From contig JAKSQA010000042.1 of NCBI GenBank assembly GCA_024404335.1, positions 1 through 7,592 of the forward strand: a stretch of 7,592 nucleotides of DNA, written 5' to 3'. The notes beneath the pieces are model-generated. The model was given only the letters and a program-made list of their open reading frames with translations. It was not told the origin of the DNA and ran no database searches. The stretch is from Mailhella sp. Its GTDB lineage: Bacteria; Desulfobacterota; Desulfovibrionia; Desulfovibrionales; Desulfovibrionaceae. This document shows, piece after piece, positions 1-5,275 of this stretch. Each line of letters starts with the position of its first letter. Positions within the stretch are counted from its first letter, which is position 1. Both the position numbers and the translations under genes were made by a program.

Positions 1-1
1 G

Positions 2-40
2 AAGGCCGCCCCCGCCGCTCCTGCGGCCGCAGCGGAGTAA
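2..40 (+). CDS. 3' end of an unidentified upstream gene (partial)
   Basis: The frame starting at base 2 reads KAAPAAPAAAAE and then a TAA stop at 38-40. Only 12 codons are visible, so the product cannot be named. An Ala/Pro-rich tail of this type is common as a disordered C-terminus, for example on ribosomal or chaperone-type proteins, but that is not diagnostic. The stop lies 3 bases before the def ATG, and the def Shine-Dalgarno GGAG (34-37) falls inside the last two sense codons. This arrangement suggests that the gene is co-transcribed and translationally coupled with def. The reading is open to the window edge and has no visible start, so it could be a chance frame, although the tight junction with def argues for a real gene. 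Confidence 0.5.
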   Translation, partial: KAAPAAPAAAAE

Positions 41-43
41 GCC

Positions 44-556
44 ATGCTGAGACCCGTAGTACAGTATCCCGATCCGCTCCTTGCCAAGGTCTGCGAGCCT
101 GTCGCCGAGATAGACGACGGCGTGCGCGCCCTTGCCCAGGACCTTCTCGATACCCTGAACACCGTAGGCGGCGTCGGCATCGCCGCTCCGCAGATCGGTG
201 TCCTGCGCAGGGTGGTGGTCATCGACGTCTCCCCCGAGCTCAATGATCCCGAGGCTCCTCAGGATTTCCGAGTCTTCATCAATCCCGTCGTGACGGTCCT
301 TGATGCGAGGCCCCATGAGGAGAACGAGGGCTGCCTTTCCGTTCCGGAACTCCGTGCCAAGGTCAAGCGGCCCCGCCGTGTGGCCCTGGACGCGCTTGAT
401 CTTGAGGGCAGGCCCGTGCATATCGAGGGCGAGGGCTATTACGGCGCATGCATGCAGCATGAGACCGACCACCTCGACGGAAAGCTGTTCATAGACTACA
501 TCAGCTACCTCAAGCGCTCGCTTTACGACAAGAAGATGCGCCGAGGCCGCAGATAG
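44..556 (+). CDS. def: Peptide deformylase
   Basis: This cytoplasmic metalloenzyme removes the N-formyl group from the initiator methionine of nascent proteins at the ribosome exit. The 170-residue protein has the three family motifs in order: GVGIAAPQ (residues 43-50), EGCLS (95-99) and HETDH (139-143). Cys97, His139 and His143 are the expected metal ligands, normally Fe(II), and Glu140 is the catalytic base. Length matches the bacterial family (about 165-190 residues), and the protein looks complete and active, ending in a basic tail. The ATG at 44 is chosen because GGAG lies 6 bases upstream (34-37) and the N-terminus MLRPVVQYPDPLL aligns with the usual deformylase beginning. It follows an upstream stop by 3 bases, so it is probably not the first gene of its transcript. 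A terminator lies 3' of it, before fmt, its functional partner. Confidence 0.97.
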   Translation: MLRPVVQYPDPLLAKVCEPVAEIDDGVRALAQDLLDTLNTVGGVGIAAPQIGVLRRVVVIDVSPELNDPEAPQDFRVFINPVVTVLDARPHEENEGCLSVPELRAKVKRPRRVALDALDLEGRPVHIEGEGYYGACMQHETDHLDGKLFIDYISYLKRSLYDKKMRRGRR

Positions 557-567
557 CATATATGAAA

Positions 568-592
568 CCGTGCGGAATCCTTTTCCGCACGG
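568..592 (+). other. Hairpin in the def-fmt gap, first of two
   Basis: A 10-bp perfect inverted repeat pairs 568-577 (CCGTGCGGAA) with 583-592 (TTCCGCACGG) around a 5-base loop. It begins 11 bases after the def stop. No T-tract follows, so by itself it is not a classical intrinsic terminator. It could protect the 3' end of the def transcript or act with the second hairpin at 599-623. I did not see an obvious antiterminator pairing between the two. Confidence 0.6.
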
Positions 593-598
593 CATCGG

Positions 599-623
599 AA
601 CCCGGCCTCACGGCCGGGTTTTT
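599..623 (+). terminator. Intrinsic terminator after def
   Basis: A 9-bp perfect, GC-rich stem pairs AACCCGGCC (599-607) with GGCCGGGTT (612-620) across a 4-base loop. A run of five T (619-623) begins in the last two stem bases. This is a standard rho-independent terminator in the + direction. It lies between def and fmt, which suggests that fmt is made from its own promoter or by read-through. I see no convincing promoter between 624 and 681. Confidence 0.8.
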
Positions 624-671
624 GATTAATCCTCTTATCCGCATGGCCGGTCCGCCGGACCATGCCGAAGC

Positions 672-684
672 GGAGCAAGCCTTG
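672..684 (+). promoter_or_regulatory. Shine-Dalgarno and TTG start that decide the fmt start
   Basis: GGAG at 672-675 is separated by 6 bases from an in-frame TTG at 682-684. The surrounding 16 bases (669-684) match the def initiation region (31-46) at 14 positions. The in-frame ATGs further upstream (562 and 643) have no comparable Shine-Dalgarno sequence, and the one at 562 would force translation through both hairpins. Confidence 0.75.
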
Positions 685-1656
685 GAAAAGCTCAGAATAG
701 TGTTTATGGGGACGCCCGATTTCGCGGCGGCGATACTCAAAGCCGTCGCCGCCTGGGAAGGCGGCGAGGTCGTCGCGGTCTATACCCAGCCCGACAGGCC
801 GGCCGGAAGAGGGAAGAAGCTCATGGCTCCGGCCGCGAAGCAGCTGGCCCAGGAGCTGGGCATTCCCGTGTACCAGCCTCAGAACTTCCGCAGCGACGCC
901 GATGTGGAACAGCTTGCGGCCCTGCGTCCCGATGTGCTCGTAGTGGCGGCCTACGGGCTCCTGCTCCCCCAGAGGGTGCTGGACATACCCGTTTTCGGGC
1001 CGTTCAACGTGCATGGCTCGCTGCTGCCGCAGTACAGGGGGGCCGCCCCTATACAGCGGGCCGTCATGAACGGAGACGCCATCACGGGCGTCACGATCAT
1101 GAGGATGGAGGCCGGCCTCGATTCCGGCCCCATGCTTCTCCAGCAGGCCGTGACCATCGAGCCGGAGGATACGGCGGGGACCCTGTTCGACGAGCTGGCC
1201 GAGCATGGGGCGCGTCTTATGGTCGGCGCCCTGGGGATGATATCCGAAGGGCGGGTGGCCCTTGTCCCGCAGAATGCGGAGAAGGCCACCCATGCGGCCA
1301 AGATTTCCCCTGCCGAGGAATACGTCGACTGGTCGCTCCCTGCGGCAGAGGTGCATAACAGGATCCGCGGGCTTACGCCTGCGCCCGGCGCGAAAAGCGT
1401 TCTCCGCATCGAGGGCAGGGAGCCGCTTGCGCTCCGCCTGGGGCCCGGCCGGCCGATGGACATGCGGCACGGCGCCGCACCGGGCACGCTTCTCGGCATG
1501 GAGGACGGCGAGCTTCTTGTCGCCTGCGGAAGCGGTGTCTACGGCATTTCCCGGATCCGTCCTGCGGGCAAGGGCACCATGAGCGCCGCCGACTTCCGGA
1601 ACGGAAGGCTCCGCGGGCTTCCGGAGCCATGGGGTGTTCTGGGCGGCAGGGACTAG
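682..1656 (+). CDS. fmt: Methionyl-tRNA formyltransferase
   Basis: This enzyme transfers a formyl group from 10-formyltetrahydrofolate to Met-tRNAfMet, giving the bacterial initiator tRNA. From the TTG at 682 the protein has 324 residues, close to the roughly 315 of E. coli Fmt. The N-terminal Rossmann/formyltransferase domain (about 1-205) starts KLRIVFMGTPDF and contains the loop QPDRPAGRGKK (36-46). It carries the catalytic triad Asn109, His111 and Asp147, in NVHGSLLPQYRG and MEAGLDSG. These are one residue off the E. coli Asn108/His110/Asp146 numbering, which independently supports this start. The C-terminal OB-like tRNA-binding domain (about 215-324) includes VHNRIRGLTPAPGA. The frame is open back to an ATG at 562, but that extension has no family similarity I recognise and covers the terminator. 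The catalytic residues are all present, so the enzyme should be functional. Confidence 0.95.
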   Translation: MEKLRIVFMGTPDFAAAILKAVAAWEGGEVVAVYTQPDRPAGRGKKLMAPAAKQLAQELGIPVYQPQNFRSDADVEQLAALRPDVLVVAAYGLLLPQRVLDIPVFGPFNVHGSLLPQYRGAAPIQRAVMNGDAITGVTIMRMEAGLDSGPMLLQQAVTIEPEDTAGTLFDELAEHGARLMVGALGMISEGRVALVPQNAEKATHAAKISPAEEYVDWSLPAAEVHNRIRGLTPAPGAKSVLRIEGREPLALRLGPGRPMDMRHGAAPGTLLGMEDGELLVACGSGVYGISRIRPAGKGTMSAADFRNGRLRGLPEPWGVLGGRD

Positions 1657-1745
1657 GTAAGCCCTGAAAAAGCCCTTAAACCGTCAAACAGCGATAAGGG
1701 GCCCTGTGTGCCATTCTGCGGCATTTTGGGGGCTGACGTGATGTA

Positions 1746-3125
1746 ATGACCGAAAAAGCAAAAAAAAACGCTCAAAACGGCGCGAAAAAATCCTCGAGGG
1801 AAGCGGCTCTGGAGATACTTCTTGAAGTCGCCGGCCATCCCGAAGGCCAGAAGCCTCTCCAGACGCTGATCGACAGCGCTGCGCGTGCCTCCTTCATGGA
1901 GCCTCGTGACCGGGCCCTTCTTACGGAGCTCGCATGCGGCGTCATGCGCAGACATGTCCTTCTGGATGTTTTCCTCAGCCGGCGTCTCACGAGGCCGGAG
2001 GGCCTTTCCCCAAAGATCCGCATGCTGCTGCGGCAGGGACTGTACGAGCTGCTCTTCCTTGACGGGATACCGGCAAGGGCGACCGTCCACGAGACGGCCG
2101 CCATCGCCATCCGTGCGTGCGGAAAAGGGATGGGAGGGCTTGTGAATGCCGTGCTCCGGAGGCTTTCCGAAGATTCCGCTGCGATTGCCGAGGAGATTGC
2201 GGTGCGTGGGAGGAGGCCTGACGGTGAATCGGCAGGCCCCCGTGACATCGCCGAATCGGCCTCCATCCCTCTGTGGCTCGCATCGAAGTGGATCGGTGAC
2301 TACGGTCCCGCAGGGGCGTCCGCCCTTGCGTCGAATGCGTCGGTTCCGCCTTCCCCATCATGGAGGGTGAACATGGCCCGCTCCGGTGCGGAGGAGCTTC
2401 GGGAGGAATGGACGGCGAAGGGCTTCCGCCCGGTGGGGCGGTGCGGCTTCTCCGCGCATCTTCTCGATCCGGCCCGGGCGGGAGCCGCATCCGAGAGGGA
2501 TGCGCTGGCCGCGCTTGAGGCTGAGGGCCGGATTTCACGCCAGGGCGTCTCCTCGCAGATACTGGCTGAGGATATCGTATCATGGCTTGATGCGCATGCC
2601 GAAGGCCGGCCTGTGCGTGTGTGGGACGCGTGCTGCGGCAGAGGCGGCAAAAGCTGCGCCCTTCTGGAAAAGGGCGTGGAGGTCGTTCTTTCGAGCGACC
2701 CGTCGAAGCATCGGCTTGATGATTTCCGCAGGGAGGCGGGAAGGCTCGGCCTCCGCCTGCCTGAAATCCGATGTGCGGCGGCGCAGGATGTCCGGGGGAG
2801 CTTCCCCTATGTCCTGCTTGATGCGCCCTGCAGCGGTACGGGAACCATAGGACGGAACCCGGAGCTCAGGTTCCGCCTTTCGGAGGAGGGCATCGGAAAT
2901 GCCGTACGCCTTCAGAAGGAGCTGCTTGATGCCGTATGGCCTGCCGTCGAGAGGGGCGGAGCGCTGTTCTATTCCACATGTGCTGCCGGAAGGGATGAGA
3001 ACGAGCTTCAGGCCGAGGGCTTTCTGCGGAGGCATCCCGATGCGGAGGCATCCGTGATCCGTATGTACGAGCCGATGTTCCCCGGTGAGGATGCGATGTT
3101 CCTGGCTGTGTTCGTCAGACGCTGA
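1746..3125 (+). CDS. rsmB: 16S rRNA (cytosine-C5) methyltransferase, RsmB/Sun family
   Basis: RsmB uses S-adenosylmethionine to methylate C5 of a cytosine in 16S rRNA (C967 in E. coli). The protein has 459 residues, slightly longer than E. coli RsmB. A Lys-rich start is followed by a NusB-like helical RNA-binding domain (about 17-145, with MEPRDRALLTELACGVMRR). The NOL1/NOP2/Sun methyltransferase domain follows (about 165-459). Motif I is DACCGRGGKS (294-303), motif IV is DAPCSGTG (359-366) and motif VI is FYSTC (408-412). Cys412 is the expected nucleophile and Cys362 the second conserved Cys. Motif I differs from the usual AAPGGKT form, so the exact target base is less certain than the family. 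The ATG at 1746 is taken because the NusB-like part starts soon after. Its ribosome site is weak: the only G-rich stretch, 1728-1732, is 13 bases away. An 89-base gap separates it from fmt, with no terminator seen. Confidence 0.92.
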   Translation: MTEKAKKNAQNGAKKSSREAALEILLEVAGHPEGQKPLQTLIDSAARASFMEPRDRALLTELACGVMRRHVLLDVFLSRRLTRPEGLSPKIRMLLRQGLYELLFLDGIPARATVHETAAIAIRACGKGMGGLVNAVLRRLSEDSAAIAEEIAVRGRRPDGESAGPRDIAESASIPLWLASKWIGDYGPAGASALASNASVPPSPSWRVNMARSGAEELREEWTAKGFRPVGRCGFSAHLLDPARAGAASERDALAALEAEGRISRQGVSSQILAEDIVSWLDAHAEGRPVRVWDACCGRGGKSCALLEKGVEVVLSSDPSKHRLDDFRREAGRLGLRLPEIRCAAAQDVRGSFPYVLLDAPCSGTGTIGRNPELRFRLSEEGIGNAVRLQKELLDAVWPAVERGGALFYSTCAAGRDENELQAEGFLRRHPDAEASVIRMYEPMFPGEDAMFLAVFVRR

Positions 3126-3139
3126 GGCATCGGCGCAGG

Positions 3140-3176
3140 AAATGGAAAAGGCGGGATTTCCCGCCTTTTCCATTTT
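3140..3176 (+). terminator. Intrinsic terminator after rsmB
   Basis: A 16-bp perfect stem pairs 3140-3155 with 3160-3175 around a 4-base loop (ATTT), starting 14 bases after the rsmB stop. The upper half is GC-rich (AAGGCGGG with CCCGCCTT) and the lower half is A/T-rich. Only four T residues (3173-3176) follow on the + strand. On the - strand the arm ends in TTT, so weak two-way termination for the convergent rsmB and parB transcripts is possible. Confidence 0.8.
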
Positions 3177-3403
3177 AAAAAAGCACCGCTTTAGTCGGAA
3201 GTACGGCAGCCCGATGTCCGGATCGGCTTCCCTGCGTCGAGAGAGGCGCCGGAGCTCCGCTCGCGTCCCTCCTGATGGACTGCTTGGGCATGCCCGGAAT
3301 GCAGGCCCGGTGTCGGCGCCGATTTCCCCGCCGTGCTTACCGGATTTCTTGATTGCTCCGTTGTCGCCCGGGACGATGACGGGATAGCGGCCGGCCAATG
3401 AGC
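3177..3403. other. Convergent spacer without a supported gene
   Basis: This is the region between the rsmB terminator and the parB stop. Frames open across it on both strands, but none has a good ribosome site, a recognisable domain or a sensible end, so I do not call a gene. It contains three 10-base perfect palindromes: CGGAGCTCCG (3250-3259), GGGCATGCCC (3286-3295) and TCGGCGCCGA (3313-3322). I see no tRNA and no strong terminator just after parB. Its content is otherwise unexplained. Confidence 0.4.
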
Positions 3404-4318
3404 CTATTCGCCGTTTTCCGTTCCCAGAAGGGCGAGGATACGGGCGAGTTCATCGGGTGAGGAATAGGGGATCTGGATGCGGCCGGACGCTTCCGTGCCG
3501 GTGATGGTCGCCTGTGTGCCGCTGCTTCTGCGCAGGCTTGCCTGCAGGTCCTTCAGTATCTGCGGCTTGGGGGACCTCCGGGCAGGGGCCTCGGCCGGCT
3601 TTGCCCGCTGGGGGCCGCCGAGGGTGTCGGGAAGCTCGCCCGTACGCTTGCAGTGGTCGGCCGCAGCTTCGGTTTCCCTGACGGAGAGGCGTCTGTCGAC
3701 CACGGCATGGAAGAGCCTGGAGCAGAGCTCCGCATCGGATACGGAGAGCATGGCCCTGGCATGGCCGGCGCTGATGAGGCCCTTGCCAAGCCCTTCGCGT
3801 ATCTCCTCCGGAAGCTGGAGGAGCCGGAGCGCGTTGGCGACCGCGGAGCGGCTTTTCCCAAGCTGGGCGGCAAGCTCCTCCTGGCTGAGGGAATAGGCGT
3901 TCCTGAGCGACTGGAGGGCCTCGGCTTCTTCAAGAGGATCGAGGTCTTCACGCTGGAGGTTTTCCACAAGGGCGACGGTCATGGCCTCCCTGTCGTCATA
4001 TTCCGCGATGATCACGGGCACGTCGGTGAGACCGGCGAGTTTGGCGGCCCGCCAGCGGCGTTCGCCGGCCACGATCTCGTATCGTACGGGTACGCCTTCG
4101 AGCCTCCGCACGATGAGGGGCTGGATGACGCCCTGCTTCCTGATGGATGACGCAAGTTCGGCAAGCGCCGTCTCATCGAAGTATTTCCGGGGCTGGAGCC
4201 TCCCAGGGACGAGCTGGCTGAGCGCAAGCTCTTCCTTGCGGCCTCCTGAATTCTCCGGCGATCTTCCGGAAAGAAGCGATCCGAGTCCTCTGCCGAGGCC
4301 TCTTTCTGGTATGTTCAT
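3404..4318 (-). CDS. parB: Chromosome-partitioning protein ParB (Spo0J family CTPase)
   Basis: ParB binds parS, clamps and slides along DNA using CTP, and activates ParA to move replicated origins apart. The 304-residue protein begins with the RGLGRGLGSLL element (residues 6-16), the usual N-terminal ParA-contact segment. The CTP-binding domain carries GERRWR (85-90) and ENLQRE (119-124), both canonical. A helix-turn-helix for parS recognition lies at about 146-167 (KSRSAVANALRLL). A variable Pro/Lys linker follows, and the C-terminal dimerisation segment (about 265-300) ends in DELARILALLG. Nothing is missing compared with the family. The ATG at 4316-4318 has GGAGAG (4322-4327) at good spacing. 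It lies 50 bases downstream of parA in the same direction, so the two are very likely one operon. The matching parS is upstream of parA. Confidence 0.97.
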   Translation of the reverse strand: MNIPERGLGRGLGSLLSGRSPENSGGRKEELALSQLVPGRLQPRKYFDETALAELASSIRKQGVIQPLIVRRLEGVPVRYEIVAGERRWRAAKLAGLTDVPVIIAEYDDREAMTVALVENLQREDLDPLEEAEALQSLRNAYSLSQEELAAQLGKSRSAVANALRLLQLPEEIREGLGKGLISAGHARAMLSVSDAELCSRLFHAVVDRRLSVRETEAAADHCKRTGELPDTLGGPQRAKPAEAPARRSPKPQILKDLQASLRRSSGTQATITGTEASGRIQIPYSSPDELARILALLGTENGE

Positions 4319-4368
4319 AGGCTCTCCGTTGTTCTTGCCGGATTCCCGCCAGGGATTCCGCTGGTTCT

Positions 4369-5139
4369 CTATGCCCGGGCGCGGCGGTTCACGACTTCCT
4401 CCGCAAGCTTCAGATAGGCTTCGGCACCCTTGGATTTGATATCGTAGTGCAGGATGGACTTCCCGTGGCTCGGTGCTTCAGAAAGGCGTACGTTCCTGGG
4501 GATGATGGTCTCGAACATCCTGTCGGGGAAGCAGTGCTCGGCTTCCTCCTTCACCTGTCGGGCGAGCTTGTTGCGGGAGTCGTACATCGTGAGCAGGACG
4601 CCGAGAACCTTGATCTCCCTGTTCAGGCGGCGGCGGACCTGTTCGTAGGTCTGGAGCAGCTTGACGATGCCTTCGAGGGCGAAGAACTCGCACTGGAGGG
4701 GGATGAGTATCTCGTGCGCGGCGCAGAGGGTGTTGACGGTGATGAGGCCCAGGGACGGAGGGCAGTCGAGGATTATGTAGTCGTAGCTGTCGTTCACGCG
4801 GCCGAGCAGGTCGGCTAGGTAGTATTCGCGGCCCATCTTGTCGACGAGCTCTATCTCCATTCCGACAAGGTCGGTCGTGCCGGGAAGGAGCGTGAGGAAC
4901 GGGATGGATGTGGGGAGGATCGTCTCGTTCAGTGTTTCAGGAGAGCACAGGGCGGTGTACAGGTTCGTGGACAGCTTCTGCTGCTCGAATCCCAGGGAGC
5001 TTGTCGAATTCGCCTGCGGATCGCAGTCGACAAGCATGACGCGGTTCTCCATGACGGCGAGTGCTGCGGCCAGATTGACGGATGTGGTGGTCTTGCCCAC
5101 GCCGCCTTTCTGGTTGGCAACGGCTATGATTCTTGCCAA
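4369..5139 (-). CDS. parA: Chromosome-partitioning ATPase ParA (Soj family)
   Basis: ParA is a Walker-type ATPase that dimerises on DNA when ATP-bound and is released by ParB, giving the gradient that moves parS complexes. The 256-residue protein is close to B. subtilis Soj in length. It has the deviant Walker A KGGVGKTT (residues 11-18), Walker A' LVDCDPQAN (36-44, with Asp40 the likely catalytic aspartate) and Walker B DYIILDCPPS (120-129). The SEAPSHG segment is at 220-226. Arg189 in TMYDSRNKLARQV sits where Soj has its DNA-binding arginine. There is no N-terminal DNA-binding domain, so this is the short chromosomal type and not a plasmid type Ia ParA. The start codon is TTG (complement of 5137-5139) with AAGGAG six bases upstream. 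A nearby ATG at 5154-5156 is out of frame. Confidence 0.97.
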   Translation of the reverse strand: MARIIAVANQKGGVGKTTTSVNLAAALAVMENRVMLVDCDPQANSTSSLGFEQQKLSTNLYTALCSPETLNETILPTSIPFLTLLPGTTDLVGMEIELVDKMGREYYLADLLGRVNDSYDYIILDCPPSLGLITVNTLCAAHEILIPLQCEFFALEGIVKLLQTYEQVRRRLNREIKVLGVLLTMYDSRNKLARQVKEEAEHCFPDRMFETIIPRNVRLSEAPSHGKSILHYDIKSKGAEAYLKLAEEVVNRRARA

Positions 5140-5151
5140 AACGTGCTCCTT
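5137..5151 (-). promoter_or_regulatory. Shine-Dalgarno and TTG start of parA
   Basis: On the - strand AAGGAG (complement of 5146-5151) is followed after 6 bases by TTG, giving the protein start MARIIAVANQKGG, which matches ParA N-termini exactly. A TTG start may hold ParA synthesis low, but that is inference. Confidence 0.85.
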
Positions 5152-5168
5152 ATCATGACGATGCCCTG

Positions 5169-5197
5169 TTAATAGGCAAGGGGTATGAAAAAAGCAA
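5169..5197 (-). promoter_or_regulatory. Possible sigma-70 promoter of parA
   Basis: On the - strand TTGCTT (complement of 5192-5197) and TATTAA (complement of 5169-5174) are 17 bases apart. They match the -35 and -10 consensus at 3/6 and 4/6 positions. A start near 5162 would leave a leader of about 20 bases ending in the strong parA ribosome site. The -35 box overlaps the edge of the parS palindrome, so ParB binding could repress the promoter. The match is modest and could be chance. Confidence 0.3.
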
Positions 5198-5226
5198 GGT
5201 ATGTTTCACGTGAAACATACCTTGCT
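5188..5226 (-). terminator. Intrinsic terminator of the two-component operon, built on parS
   Basis: A 34-bp perfect palindrome (5193-5226) is followed on the - strand by six T residues (complement of 5188-5193, the first of which is also the last stem base). As RNA it would form a stem of about 15 bp with a GC-containing base (GCAAGG with CCTTGC) and a small central loop, then a U-run. It lies 49 bases beyond the response-regulator stop and before parA. No similar T-run follows on the + strand, so it should work only for - strand transcripts. Confidence 0.75.
5202..5217. other. parS centromere site
   Basis: TGTTTCACGTGAAACA is an exact match to the 16-bp bacterial parS consensus bound by ParB/Spo0J. 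It lies 63 bases upstream of parA, the usual neighbourhood for a chromosomal system. No second copy was seen in the window. Nine further bases on each side (AGCAAGGTA and TACCTTGCT) extend the symmetry perfectly, beyond what ParB binding normally requires. Confidence 0.97.
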
Positions 5227-5275
5227 CTCCATGCTTTCAGCGAAAAGCCGAAGCCTCAGGGCGGCGGCAGGCGGC

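Noticed and set aside
562..681. N-terminal extension of fmt from the ATG at 562 or 643
   Set aside because: Neither ATG has a Shine-Dalgarno sequence. The longer form would translate both hairpins and the terminator, and the extra residues do not fit the family, whose start matches the TTG at 682.
523..1470. 315-codon - strand frame antisense to fmt, and a 182-codon one at 951-1499
   Set aside because: Both lie opposite a well-conserved fmt gene and are low-complexity, Arg/Gly/Pro-rich translations typical of GC-rich antisense frames.
1696..1713. Possible sigma-54 -24/-12 promoter before rsmB (GG, ten bases, GC)
   Set aside because: Only the GG/GC spacing fits. The -24 part is a poor match to TGGCAC, and the arrangement is expected by chance in GC-rich DNA.
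3085..3387. 100-codon + strand frame overlapping the rsmB end
   Set aside because: It starts inside rsmB, runs through the terminator and has no ribosome site or domain.
2580..3398. 272-codon - strand frame that covers the convergent spacer and runs antisense into rsmB
   Set aside because: It would start at a TTG with a poor ribosome site, crosses the terminator hairpin and continues opposite conserved rsmB motifs. No family resemblance was seen.
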